DNA of 46,360 nt from Halalkalicoccus subterraneus (GCF_003697815.1 NZ_RDQG01000038.1:1-46360); one strand, 5' to 3'; counted from the stretch's first letter, positions 34,888 to 42,978 are shown. Numbers and translations: made by a program. Notes: a model not told the origin generated them from the sequence alone.

Positions 34888-35462
34888 GCGGCGGTCAGGC
34901 GGTCGCTGCGAACGATTCCGACGGCGGCGGCCAGCTTCAGTGCCTCGGCGGGCAGGAACACGACCGCGCCCGTCACCACTGCGTTGGGCAGTGAGAGCCC
35001 GAGCACCGCCATCAACCCGGTGACGCCGACCGCGTAGATCACGCAGACGCCGACCGTGCAGGCTCCGAGCAGGCGCCCGACACTGACCCGGTCGAGGGGG
35101 CCTACGGTCCGTCCGTGGACGAGCGCGCCGACCGCACCCGTCGCGAGCGGGTACGACCAGAGGTAGCCCGCCGTCGGCCCGACGAGCGATCCGATACCGG
35201 CCTCGCCGCCCGAGAAGACGGGCGCGCCGACCGCCCCCGCCGTGAGATACAGCACCATCGCCGCCCCGCCCCAGACCGGCCCCAAGAGGACGCCCGCGAG
35301 GAACACTCCGAGCACCTGCAGGGTCACCGGCGCGGGCGAGAGCGGATAGGGAAACGAGACGTACGCAAAGGCGCCGGTCAACGCGGCGAACAGCGCCGCC
35401 CGCGCGACGTTGTTCACGGTTTCGTCCCCGACCAGATCGACCGACTCCGTTCCCGTACTCAT
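34884..35462 (-). CDS. bioY: Biotin ECF transporter substrate-binding subunit BioY
   Basis: A 192-residue membrane protein with about six segments, binding biotin from outside. The motif YPLSPAPVTLQVLGVFLAGVLLG, here seen in its key parts (PAPVTLQ; GAPVF.GG.AG), is diagnostic for BioY. The frame extends ten codons further to 35492, but that start lies in the operator; the ATG at 35462 (MSTGTESVD) is preferred. It is first in bioY-bioM-bioN, and an operator-like palindrome sits at its promoter. Confidence 0.93.
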   Translation of the reverse strand: MSTGTESVDLVGDETVNNVARAALFAALTGAFAYVSFPYPLSPAPVTLQVLGVFLAGVLLGPVWGGAAMVLYLTAGAVGAPVFSGGEAGIGSLVGPTAGYLWSYPLATGAVGALVHGRTVGPLDRVSVGRLLGACTVGVCVIYAVGVTGLMAVLGLSLPNAVVTGAVVFLPAEALKLAAAVGIVRSDRLTAA

Positions 35463-35486
35463 GGACCCATCACGTCCGAGTATCTC

Positions 35487-35515
35487 CGTCAACCGATTTC
35501 AATCTTCGGTTGACG
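35487..35515. promoter_or_regulatory. BirA-like operator before bioY
   Basis: CGTCAACCGA-N9-TCGGTTGACG: perfect 10-base arms. Read as GTCAACC-N13-GGTTGAC it resembles the bacterial biotin operator (GTAAACC spaced from GGTTTAC by about 16). It covers the expected TATA position 25-53 bases before the bioY ATG. Confidence 0.6.
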
Positions 35516-35539
35516 AGCCTGCACGCGCCGCCGACAGGC

Positions 35540-35545
35540 TTTATA
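35540..35545 (+). promoter_or_regulatory. TATA box of the 35573 gene
   Basis: TTTATA about 28-33 bases before the ATG at 35573. It rules out the longer frame beginning at 35510, whose start lies upstream of the box. Confidence 0.65.
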
Positions 35546-35572
35546 CGCTGGTCGTCCGAGAGAGGCGGTACG

Positions 35573-36166
35573 ATGGACGAGAAAACGGAGGAACTGCGCG
35601 ATCTCTTCCTCGATGTCACCGACGACGGGACCGTCACCGAGACCCAGGAGGAGACCCCCGGATCCCTGACCGACGAACAGCCCGAAGACGAGCGCCTCGA
35701 CGACGTCATCGACCGGATGGAGGAGCGCTACGCGTTCGAGACCGACTGGAATCACGGGGAGTATCGGCGCCTCGTGCGGGGGTTCTTCGACGAGGAGTCG
35801 GACGCGGCCCTCGCCGAGGAACTCGATGCCGACGAGGGATCGGTCGTCCGGGCTCGGATGGACCTGCACCTGCTTCGCGAGAGCGACACCGAGTTCCCGT
35901 TCGAGCTGCGGGAGTTCCGCCGGCTGCGAGCCGAGGAGGAGGACGTCGACCTCTCCGAGGAGCTTGACACCGACGAGGCGACGATCGAACGGGCGATCTG
36001 TGTGACCGAAACTCAGGACGAGGCCCGAACCGCCAACGACCGGTTTCGCGACGAGTTCGAGGAGATCGTCACCGACGGCGAACTCTCCTCGCAGCTCGCC
36101 GGCGAGACCCGCGAGGACGGCCTCAAGGAGGCCACCGAGGGGATGGAAAACGACCTCTCGATGTGA
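35573..36166 (+). CDS. Conditioned-medium-induced protein 4-like
   Basis: A 197-residue, very acidic protein starting MDEKTEELRDLFLDVTDDGT. It resembles the haloarchaeal family annotated as conditioned medium-induced protein 4, named for induction in spent medium; its molecular role is not known to me. The middle has two helix-turn-helix-like repeats (DEESDAALAEELDADEGSVV and VDLSEELDTDEATIERAI), so a regulatory or DNA-binding role is possible. The TATA box fixes the start. It is divergent from bioY, so the BirA-like site could also affect it. Confidence 0.82.
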   Translation: MDEKTEELRDLFLDVTDDGTVTETQEETPGSLTDEQPEDERLDDVIDRMEERYAFETDWNHGEYRRLVRGFFDEESDAALAEELDADEGSVVRARMDLHLLRESDTEFPFELREFRRLRAEEEDVDLSEELDTDEATIERAICVTETQDEARTANDRFRDEFEEIVTDGELSSQLAGETREDGLKEATEGMENDLSM

Positions 36167-36170
36167 GGGT

Positions 36171-36176
36171 TTTTAT
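36171..36176 (+). promoter_or_regulatory. TATA box of Cas4-like gene
   Basis: TTTTAT lies 24-29 bases before the GTG at 36200 and supports a leaderless GTG start. Confidence 0.6.
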
Positions 36177-36199
36177 CGGGTGACGGGTCCAGCGGCTCC

Positions 36200-36853
36200 G
36201 TGCACGCCGTAAGCGACCTCTCGACCGCCGCCTACTGCCCCCGGCAGCTCTACTACCGCCGCGACGACGACTGCGAGATACCCCCATCGGTCGCCGACCG
36301 CCGCGAACTGGCCTTCGAGTACGACGACCTGCTCGATGCCGACGACGCGATGCTCGCCGAACGGCCGATCGAACTCCCGCCCGAACAGTACCGCGCAACG
36401 CTCGACCGGACCCGCGAGCGCATCGAACGGTGGGACGAGCTCGCCGACCCGCCCCACAGGGAGGTCCTGCTCACGGGACGGGAGTGTCGCGGGATCGCGA
36501 GCAAGGTCCTCGAATCTCCCCTCGCACCGTCGTACGTCTCCCCGGGCGCCCCGCCCGAACGGGGCGTCTGGGAGCCCCATTCGGTGCGCGCGGTCGCGCT
36601 GGCGAAGGCCCTTTCGTGGGAGCGCGAGGAGCTGGTCGAAACGGCGTTCGTCGAGTACCCCGCCTACGGTACGGTTCGCGAGCTCTCGCTCACCACCCGC
36701 CGCAAGGCCGGCTATCGGGCGGCGATCGGTGCCGTCGAGCGGATGGACGGGCCGCCCTCACGCCTGACAAACAGCGCCAAATGTGACGCCTGTGAGTACC
36801 GCGAGCGCTGCGGGACGCGCACGCGCTCGCTTCGCTCGTTACTGGGCCTCTAA
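36200..36853 (+). CDS. Stand-alone Cas4-like protein (catalytic residues not seen)
   Basis: A 217-residue protein starting at GTG. Its ends match Cas4/Dna2 nucleases: AAYCPRQLYYRR with cysteine 13, and CDACEYRERC with cysteines 195, 198 and 204, together the usual four-cysteine Fe-S site. Between them, the region that in Cas4 carries the GxxD and ExK of the PD-(D/E)XK core reads GIASKVLESPLAPSYVSPG, without the aspartate or ExK. It may be an inactivated nuclease or have a shifted active site. No cas gene or repeat array is nearby. Its 3' end overlaps the convergent sua5 by 15 bases. Confidence 0.82.
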   Translation: MHAVSDLSTAAYCPRQLYYRRDDDCEIPPSVADRRELAFEYDDLLDADDAMLAERPIELPPEQYRATLDRTRERIERWDELADPPHREVLLTGRECRGIASKVLESPLAPSYVSPGAPPERGVWEPHSVRAVALAKALSWEREELVETAFVEYPAYGTVRELSLTTRRKAGYRAAIGAVERMDGPPSRLTNSAKCDACEYRERCGTRTRSLRSLLGL

Positions 36854-37417
36854 CCAGCCCTCGATCTCCTCGGCGAGCGTTCCGCGCCGATGGATCACGC
36901 CGCGTTCGACATCGACGACGGTGCTCTCGGTGCCGCCCGTCTCGCCCCCGTCGAGCACCTGTGTGGCGGCCTCGCGGATCTCCGGATCGAGCGCGTCGGC
37001 TCGCCGGACGCTCGGCCGTCCGCTGACGTTCGCACTCGTGGCGGTGATCGGGGCAGCCTCGTCGAGAAGCGCCAGGGCGAGTTCGTGATCCGGGATCCGG
37101 ATCCCGACCCGATCCCGCCCCGCCGTGAGCTCCTCGGGCACGTCGGGACCGGCCGCAACGATCGCGGTCACGGGTCCCGGCAGGAACTCCTCGATGAACC
37201 GCCGCTCGCGCTCGGTGAGGTGCGTGTACTGGGCGGCGCTCTCGACCTCGGGAACGGCCATCGACAGCGGTTTCGACCTGTTTCGTCCCTTCGCCTCGTA
37301 GACCCGCTCGACGGCCGCCGGATCCAGTGCATCGGCTCCGAGCCCGTAGACCGTCTCGGTGGGGTAGACGACGAGCCCGCCGTCGTGGATCGCGCGAACC
37401 GCACGGTCGATTTCCAT
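36839..37417 (-). CDS. L-threonylcarbamoyladenylate synthase (Sua5/TsaC)
   Basis: A 192-residue YrdC-domain enzyme that makes threonylcarbamoyl-AMP for tRNA t6A37. The segments GGLVVYPTETVYGLGADAL, KGRNRSKPLSMAV, FLPGPVTAIV, RVGIRIPDH and ITATSANVSGRPS cover all nucleotide- and substrate-binding motifs. No Sua5 C-terminal domain follows, so this is the short TsaC form. The frame is open 26 codons upstream, but MEIDRAVRAIHDGG at 37417 is the natural start. It follows the redoxin gene by 23 bases. Confidence 0.94.
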   Translation of the reverse strand: MEIDRAVRAIHDGGLVVYPTETVYGLGADALDPAAVERVYEAKGRNRSKPLSMAVPEVESAAQYTHLTERERRFIEEFLPGPVTAIVAAGPDVPEELTAGRDRVGIRIPDHELALALLDEAAPITATSANVSGRPSVRRADALDPEIREAATQVLDGGETGGTESTVVDVERGVIHRRGTLAEEIEGWLEAQ

Positions 37418-37440
37418 ACCGCCCGTTCGGCCGCCCGGTC

Positions 37441-37947
37441 CTATAGCGATTCGATCGCGTCCTCGACCGCGTCGTAGTCGGGGAAGTCGGGCCACTCGTT
37501 TGCGACCCAGGCGTACTCGACGGTGCGCTCGTCGTCGAGGACGAACACCGCGGGGCGGGGCTCGGTGATCCCGGCCATCCCGTCGAGGGCGTGGTCGATG
37601 CCGTACTCGCGGGCGACGCCGTTGTTCGGATCACTGAACAGCGCGTGATCGATGTCGCGCTCCTCGATGAGCGTCTTGTGCTCGTAGGGCGTCGAGATCG
37701 AGAGTCCGACTACCCGTATGGAATCTCCCCACTCGCGGTCGCGGATCTCGTTCCAGACGTACGTCGCCGGGAACGCCCCGTCCATCGGGGTAAAGACGAG
37801 CACCAGGGGCTCATCCGAGGCGAGCTCGGAGAGCGAGGCGTCCTCCCAGTACTCGCGGCCCACCAGCGGCCGGGTGAAATCGGGCGCCGTCTCCCCCACT
37901 TCGGGGTGGTCGGACGGTTCGAGCTCGACGACGTCGAACTCGACCAT
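37441..37947 (-). CDS. Redoxin-domain protein lacking cysteine
   Basis: A 168-residue thioredoxin-fold protein of the AhpC/TSA kind: GETAPDFTRPL, then ASDEPLVLVFTPMDGAFP where peroxiredoxins have FxPxxxTxxC, then LFSDPNNGVAREYGI. The peroxidatic cysteine position is not a cysteine, and no cysteine occurs anywhere in the protein, so thiol peroxidase chemistry is impossible. Its ATG overlaps the glutaredoxin stop by one base (TGATG), so the two are coupled. Haloarchaea have related redoxins; a chaperone or scaffold role is my guess. Confidence 0.85.
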   Translation of the reverse strand: MVEFDVVELEPSDHPEVGETAPDFTRPLVGREYWEDASLSELASDEPLVLVFTPMDGAFPATYVWNEIRDREWGDSIRVVGLSISTPYEHKTLIEERDIDHALFSDPNNGVAREYGIDHALDGMAGITEPRPAVFVLDDERTVEYAWVANEWPDFPDYDAVEDAIESL

Positions 37948-38219
37948 CAGGCTTCACCTCCGTTACCGTCGCCGTAGGTCCGGTCGAGGTACTCGACGAC
38001 GTTTGCGCTCTCGGCCATCCTCACGCCGGTTCGCTCGTCGACGATCACCGGTACTGTCCGGACGCCGCTTTCGCGCTTGACCGCGTTCCGTTCCGAATGC
38101 AGCGGTTCGATGAACCGCGAGTGATACTCGAGTCCGAGTTCGTCGAGCCGTCGGACGACCCGTTCGCAGTACGGACACGCCTGCAGCCGGTAGAGCGTGA
38201 TCTCTGGTCTGTCGGCCAT
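37947..38219 (-). CDS. Glutaredoxin
   Basis: A 90-residue glutaredoxin: ITLYRLQACPYCERVVRRL has the CPYC active site, RTVPVIVD is the cis-proline segment and MAESANVVEYL is the GST-N-like glutathione/gamma-glutamylcysteine-binding end. Haloarchaea use gamma-glutamylcysteine rather than glutathione, so the partner thiol may be that. CTAAAC (TTTAGG on the minus strand) about 27 bases upstream gives a leaderless start. It leads the redoxin gene. Confidence 0.93.
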   Translation of the reverse strand: MADRPEITLYRLQACPYCERVVRRLDELGLEYHSRFIEPLHSERNAVKRESGVRTVPVIVDERTGVRMAESANVVEYLDRTYGDGNGGEA

Positions 38220-38305
38220 GGAGTCACTACGTGGGCGTTCGGCCTAAACGCTTTCCCGCGGCGGAGAAACGCTTAATCCCGCCGCGTTTGAAGAACGGGT
38301 ACTGA

Positions 38306-39658
38306 ATGGATCTCTCGATTCTCGCTCAAACGGACCTCTTCGGATTCGAACTCACGACGACGATGATAACCGTCATCGGCAGCCTCGCGATCGTTGTACT
38401 CATCGCGCTCTCGGCGTTTTTCTCCTCTTCGGAGATCGCGATGTTCTCGCTCGCCGAACACCGCGTCGACGCGATGGCCGAGGAAGGGCTTCCGGGCGCG
38501 GAGATGGTCGCGGCACTCAAGGAGGATCCCCATCGGCTGTTGGTGACGATCCTCGTCGGCAACAACCTCGTCAACATCGCCATGACCGCGATCTCGACGA
38601 GCCTTCTCAGTCTCTATTTCGGTGGCGCGATCGCTGCGGTTCTCTCGACGTTCGGCATCACCGCCCTCGTGTTGCTGTTCGGCGAGAGCGGCCCCAAGTC
38701 GTATGCCGTCGAGCACACTGAGACGTGGTCCCGTCGGGTCGCCCGCCCGCTGAAGGTCGCCGAGTACGTGATGTACCCGCTCATCGTCGTGTTCGATTAC
38801 CTCACCCGGCAGATCAACCGCCTGACCGGGAGTCAGGGCGGAGCGATCGAAGAGCCCTACGTCACCCGCTCGGAGATCCAGGACATGCTCGAAACCGGCG
38901 AGCGCGAGGGCGTCATCGAGGAGGACGAACACGACATGCTCCAGCGGATCTTCCGGTTTACCGATACCATCGCGAAGGAGGTAATGACGCCCCGCCTCGA
39001 CATGACCGCGGTGTCGGCCGACGCCACGATCGAGGAGGCGATCCAGACCGCCGTCCAGAGCGGCCACGAGCGCCTCCCGGTCTACGACGGCAACCTCGAC
39101 AACGTCATCGGTATCGCCACCATCCGGGATCTGGTGCGCGAGCACAACTACGGCGATCCAGACATCGCGCTCGCGGACCTGACGACGCCGACGCTTCACG
39201 TCCCCGAGTCGAAGAACGTCGACGAGCTGCTGGCGGAGATGCGCGAGGATCGCCTGAAGATGGTGATCGTCATCGACGAGTTCGGCACCACCGAGGGGCT
39301 GGTGACGATGGAGGACCTGGTCGAGGAGGTCGTCGGCGAGATCCTCGAAGGCGGCGAGGACGAACCCGTCGAACACGTCAACGAGACCACCGTCGTCGTC
39401 CGCGGCGAGGTCAACATCGACGAGGTCAACGAGGCGTTGGAGATCGACCTCCCCGAAGGCGAGGAGTTCGAGACCATCGCGGGGTTCGTCTTCAACCGGG
39501 CCGGCCGCCTGGTCGAGGAGGGCGAGTCGATCGCCTACGGTGACATCGAGATCACGGTCGAGACCGTCGAGAACACCCGGATCATGAAAGCCCGCGTCGA
39601 GAAAGGGGCGGTCGAGCCCCCCGAGGACCCGGAGGAGATCGATCAGGAGATCGAGTGA
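38306..39658 (+). CDS. CNNM/CorC-type CBS membrane protein
   Basis: A 450-residue protein. Residues about 1-195 are a DUF21 (CNNM) membrane domain with three or four segments and the SAFFSSSEIAMFSL start. A CBS pair follows at about 215-335 (VMTPRLDMTAVSADATIEEA; VITID-like MVIVIDEFGTTEGLVTMEDL), then a CorC_HlyC domain to residue 430. Relatives are linked to Mg2+ or Co2+ export or sensing; the older label hemolysin is misleading. A TTAAT box at 38273-38277 is correctly spaced. The acidic tail is usual for the lineage. Confidence 0.93.
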   Translation: MDLSILAQTDLFGFELTTTMITVIGSLAIVVLIALSAFFSSSEIAMFSLAEHRVDAMAEEGLPGAEMVAALKEDPHRLLVTILVGNNLVNIAMTAISTSLLSLYFGGAIAAVLSTFGITALVLLFGESGPKSYAVEHTETWSRRVARPLKVAEYVMYPLIVVFDYLTRQINRLTGSQGGAIEEPYVTRSEIQDMLETGEREGVIEEDEHDMLQRIFRFTDTIAKEVMTPRLDMTAVSADATIEEAIQTAVQSGHERLPVYDGNLDNVIGIATIRDLVREHNYGDPDIALADLTTPTLHVPESKNVDELLAEMREDRLKMVIVIDEFGTTEGLVTMEDLVEEVVGEILEGGEDEPVEHVNETTVVVRGEVNIDEVNEALEIDLPEGEEFETIAGFVFNRAGRLVEEGESIAYGDIEITVETVENTRIMKARVEKGAVEPPEDPEEIDQEIE

Positions 39659-39665
39659 CGGGGAC

Positions 39666-40859
39666 TTACAGCACCGCCAACGCAGCCCAGAGGATGCCGT
39701 AGGCGAGCACGATGGAGAGCACGAGCGATCCGATCCACGCCAGGACGGTATAGCCCATCTTTGCCTTGCTTACGCCACCCCCGCCCGCCGCGTAGCCCGC
39801 TCCGATGACCGCGCTGACGATGATCTCGTTGAAGGAGACGGGGATGCCGAACAGCACGGCCGCCTGTGCGATCGCAAAGGAGGGGATCAGCGCGGCGATC
39901 GACCGTCGCGGCCCGAGCGAGGAGTAGTCCTGTGCGATCGCCTTGATCATGCGTGGTGCGCCGGTCCAGGACCCCGCGAGTAGCCCGATCCCGCCGCCGA
40001 CGAGGATCGCGGTCAGCGAGAGGTCGAACGGGTCGAGCAGGGGAAGCAGCGGGCCGATCGCGAGGCCGACCTGACTGCCGCCAGCCGAGAAGGCGACGAG
40101 CCCACCGAGTACGAGCAGGAACCGTCGCTGTGCCCCGGCGGCGTCGCCCCGGATGTCCCGATACAACAGGAGCCCGCAGGCGATCGCGGCGAGGAGGGTA
40201 ACGCCGCCGACGCCGACCTCGATTCCGGCGACCGCCGGCGACCCGAGCGCGATCGAGACGGTTTCGGCGACCGACTGGCCCACGTCCGGCGGGCCGAGCA
40301 GCGCGAACTCGATGTTCGCGAGGATGAGCCCGACGACCCCGGCGAGTATGGGCACCGTATAGCGTTCGGGGACGTCCTCGGCGCGCAGTACCCTGGCGGT
40401 CCCGTACGCGATCCCGCCGCCGACGAAGGGCGTCAGCACCCAGAGCGTGCCGATCTCCGTGTACTTCGCCCAGGCGGGATCGCCGCCGAGCGCCAGCCCG
40501 ACGCCGACGATCGCCCCCGTGACGGTGAACGCGGTGGCGATCGGGTAGCCGGTGAAGACGCCGATCGCGACGAGGGTCGCGGCGGTGAGCAAACCGACCG
40601 CCGCGGCCTCGCCGCTGAGCGTGACTCCCGAGATCAGCTCGCGGCCGACCGCCTCGGAGACGTTCGCGCCCTGGAGGACGGCCCCGAGAAACCCGAGGAT
40701 CCCAACGAAAAAGCCCGCCCGCATGACCGAGATGGCGTTCGCCCCGACCGCGGGGGCAAACGGCGTCGAGCCACTGGAGCCGGCGCCGATCGCCCACGCC
40801 ATGAACAGACTCGCAAGCGCGGCGATGAGAACGGTGAGAAGGGTTGCGGCATCGACCAT
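39666..40859 (-). CDS. PiT-family inorganic phosphate permease
   Basis: A 397-residue permease with about ten membrane segments and two inverted repeat halves, resembling haloarchaeal PiT proteins. The repeat signatures are divergent: FAPAVGANAISVMRAG and QGANVSEAVGRELISG in the first half, GSWTGAPRMIKAIAQDYSSLGPRRS in the second, with PVSFNEIIVSAVIGAGYAAG. Phosphate with Na+ or H+ is the likely substrate; sulphate or another anion is possible. No PhoU-like DUF47 gene is adjacent. CTTAATG about 28 bases upstream supports the start at 40859 over 40919. Confidence 0.85.
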   Translation of the reverse strand: MVDAATLLTVLIAALASLFMAWAIGAGSSGSTPFAPAVGANAISVMRAGFFVGILGFLGAVLQGANVSEAVGRELISGVTLSGEAAAVGLLTAATLVAIGVFTGYPIATAFTVTGAIVGVGLALGGDPAWAKYTEIGTLWVLTPFVGGGIAYGTARVLRAEDVPERYTVPILAGVVGLILANIEFALLGPPDVGQSVAETVSIALGSPAVAGIEVGVGGVTLLAAIACGLLLYRDIRGDAAGAQRRFLLVLGGLVAFSAGGSQVGLAIGPLLPLLDPFDLSLTAILVGGGIGLLAGSWTGAPRMIKAIAQDYSSLGPRRSIAALIPSFAIAQAAVLFGIPVSFNEIIVSAVIGAGYAAGGGGVSKAKMGYTVLAWIGSLVLSIVLAYGILWAALAVL

Positions 40860-40884
40860 CAACCGCCAGTCGCGGGCTCCGGCA

Positions 40885-41700
40885 TTAAGTCCTGTCGTTC
40901 GACTGCTCGGCGACGGCACTCGCCGTCTCGCGCTCGCGCTCGGTGGTCTCGTGGCCCTCGACCAGTTCGGCCCCGTTGATGTGCTCGATCAGCTCGTCGG
41001 CAGGGCTCTCGACGTCCTCGGGGTCGGCTGTCGACGCCTCGATCTCGGCGTCGGTCGGTTCGACGCCCTCTGCGGCCTGAACCGTCGTGACCTCCTTCTC
41101 GCTCCCGACGTGCCAGCGGTCGATCTCCTCCTCGTACTCCGCGAGGCGCTCCGAGACCTCCGCCTTTTTCCCGTCGTCGTTGATGTTGACCTCGAAGACG
41201 AACTCGGGCACCTCGCCGCGGGTGGTGCGCTGGAGGTTCGCGCTCACGAGTTCGTTGTCGAAGTAGTACGGCGCGAGCTGGGTCATCACCTTCTTGTAGA
41301 CGGTGTCCTCGACGGCCCGAAGCGCCTTCCGACTCGCCGAATCGGCCGCCCGTGCGACGTACCCGACCGATTCTCCCCACTTGTCGATCGCACCCTCGGT
41401 GTCGTCGGCCTCGAGGCTCTCGTAGGACTCCGTGAGGCGTTTGCCCGCCGACTGGAGGTCCTCGTCGGGCTCTTTGCCTTCCTTCTCGCCCTCGCCCTCG
41501 CCGACGCTGGCCTGCGCGGCGGTCTTCTCGCTGACGTCCGTGTCGATCCGCTCGTGGGATTTGGGCCGCCACTCGTTCCACTCCTCGAATGCCGGGCCCG
41601 AAACGCCCGACTCGCGCAGGGCCCGACTGATCCGCTCGCCGTGCTCGACGACGTCGGCCCACCGACCGCGACGTTTGAAACCGGCGATTGTCTCTTCCAT
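40885..41700 (-). CDS. DUF5828-type haloarchaeal protein
   Basis: A 271-residue soluble acidic protein starting MEETIAGFKRRGRWADVVEHG. It resembles the DUF5828 family; no function is known to me. The N-terminus is compact, an unstructured Glu/Gly/Lys stretch lies near residues 65-80, a helical part (SAGKRLTESYESLEADD) and a beta-rich part (PEFVFEVNINDDGKKAEVSERL) follow, and the tail is disordered. A CTATATATTC box on the minus strand at 41721-41730 gives a leaderless start. Upstream of, and 25 bases from, the PiT gene. Confidence 0.82.
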   Translation of the reverse strand: MEETIAGFKRRGRWADVVEHGERISRALRESGVSGPAFEEWNEWRPKSHERIDTDVSEKTAAQASVGEGEGEKEGKEPDEDLQSAGKRLTESYESLEADDTEGAIDKWGESVGYVARAADSASRKALRAVEDTVYKKVMTQLAPYYFDNELVSANLQRTTRGEVPEFVFEVNINDDGKKAEVSERLAEYEEEIDRWHVGSEKEVTTVQAAEGVEPTDAEIEASTADPEDVESPADELIEHINGAELVEGHETTERERETASAVAEQSNDRT

Positions 41701-41720
41701 TATATTATGTAACTCGTTCT

Positions 41721-41730
41721 GAATATATAG
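41721..41730 (-). promoter_or_regulatory. Strong TATA box of DUF5828 gene
   Basis: CTATATATTC on the minus strand, 21-30 bases before the ATG at 41700. One of the clearest archaeal TATA elements in the window. Confidence 0.65.
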
Positions 41731-41747
41731 CTCTTCACCTTGCGCGG

Positions 41748-41951
41748 CTATCGGCCGTAGACCAGTCGTTCGCCGACCGAATCGAACCACGCTTTCGCGC
41801 GGCTCGCGGCGACGTGGTGCATCGAGAGGCGGCGGACCTCGGTTTCCTCGACCTCGATCCGGTCTCCCCCGTAGGGATCGCGCCCGTCGGTCAGATCGAC
41901 GACACTGGTGACGCTACACCGGCCACACGCTTCGGTGTTCTTTCCGCTCAT
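41748..41951 (-). CDS. Small CxxC protein, unknown
   Basis: A 67-residue protein. The N-terminus has ACGRC, one CxxC pair and no second pair, so a full zinc finger is not seen unless it dimerises. The rest, VDLTDGRDPYGGDRIEVEE and MHHVAASRAKAWFDSVGE, looks like a small alpha/beta domain. GTATAAC on the minus strand at about 41980-41986 fits a leaderless start. It is divergent from the cupin gene. Family not recognised. Confidence 0.65.
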   Translation of the reverse strand: MSGKNTEACGRCSVTSVVDLTDGRDPYGGDRIEVEETEVRRLSMHHVAASRAKAWFDSVGERLVYGR

Positions 41952-42025
41952 CTCGGCTCCCCGTAGTGGCTCATGCCGGTTATACTTTCCTCATGGTTTT
42001 TACCGGTCGCGGTCCTGCGCCCGGT

Positions 42026-42403
42026 ATGGGCTATCAGGTTCTCGATCCCGATGCGATCGACCCGACGCCGGACAGGCCGTGTGTCCACCGGGCGGTCGGC
42101 GACGCCGTCGGACTCTCGGAACTCGCGATCAACGTCTACGAGGCCGACCCCGGCGAACAGTTGCCGCTCGTTTATCACTACCACGACGAACAGGAGGAGG
42201 CGTTCTACGTCCTCGAGGGCAAGTTGGTCGTCGAGACCCCCGAGCGCGAGTACTCGGTCGACGCCGGGGAGGTCTTCGTCGCCGACCCCGACAGCCCCCA
42301 CCGGGCGCACAACCCCGACGACGCGACGGCGACCGTTCGCGTCCTCGCAATCGGCGCGCCGCCGGTCGAGGACGACGCCCACCCCTACGAACCCGAGCGA
42401 TGA
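42026..42403 (+). CDS. Cupin_2 domain protein
   Basis: A 125-residue single-domain cupin. The metal-binding motif is seen in YHYHDEQEEAFYVLEGKLVVE (two histidines and a glutamate) and in the second half (GEVFVADPDSPHRAHNP, with histidines). Such proteins range from isomerases to dioxygenases; none can be chosen. The frame is open to 41966, but ATG 42026 (MGYQVLDPDAID) is 26 bases after a TTTTTA box. It overlaps the next gene by four bases. Confidence 0.88.
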   Translation: MGYQVLDPDAIDPTPDRPCVHRAVGDAVGLSELAINVYEADPGEQLPLVYHYHDEQEEAFYVLEGKLVVETPEREYSVDAGEVFVADPDSPHRAHNPDDATATVRVLAIGAPPVEDDAHPYEPER

Positions 42404-42978
42404 GCGCCGAACCCGACCGCGAAGTCCCCGACTGGGAGGACCCGTACCTCGACCGGGTCGCGGACCGGATCGCGACCAACTACGACCTCGAAAAGGACTT
42501 CCGGGTCCGGGGCGAGCGCTTCGACCTCCACGGAGAGCTCTCGGTGCGCAACCAGAAGCAGTTCCTTCACCCCTCGATCTCGTTTGCGCGTCACGACTCG
42601 ACCGAGCACCTATTGGCCCGTCGGGCCGAAACGGTCCGGGAGGAGGACCTCGAACGCCTCGTCGGGCTGGGTCACGAACTGGCCGACGAGTGGATCACCC
42701 CCTCCGACGAGCACTTCAGCACCGACTTCACCTTCGCGCTCGTGGCCGCCGATCTCGACGAAGCGGCCCGCGAGTACGTCGCCGGGTTCTCGGATCGCAC
42801 CCTGTTGAAGCTCGGCTACCACGGCCACTACGAGATCAACCTCGTCGTCGCGTGCCCCGATGAGGAGGACCTCGTCGCGAGCGAGAACGCCGACGTGGCG
42901 GCGGCGTTCTCGCTGTGGGAGCCGGTCGAACGCGAGCGATCGGGACTGCTGGGACGACTCGCGAGCCGGTTGCGATAG
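42400..42978 (+). CDS. Conserved haloarchaeal protein, unknown
   Basis: A 192-residue soluble protein. It opens MSAEPDREVPDWEDPYLDRV; a central FRVRGERFDLHGELSVRNQKQ and LHPSISFARHDSTEHLLARR look conserved, and the C-terminus is basic (GLLGRLASRLR). No membrane segment or cysteine cluster appears apart from a single cysteine. The start codon overlaps the cupin stop (ATGA), so the two are co-translated and may act together. I do not recognise the family. Confidence 0.75.
   Translation: MSAEPDREVPDWEDPYLDRVADRIATNYDLEKDFRVRGERFDLHGELSVRNQKQFLHPSISFARHDSTEHLLARRAETVREEDLERLVGLGHELADEWITPSDEHFSTDFTFALVAADLDEAAREYVAGFSDRTLLKLGYHGHYEINLVVACPDEEDLVASENADVAAAFSLWEPVERERSGLLGRLASRLR

Noticed and set aside
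36200-36853. A CRISPR-Cas locus because of the Cas4-like protein
   Set aside because: No repeats with regular spacing and no other cas genes appear anywhere in the window.
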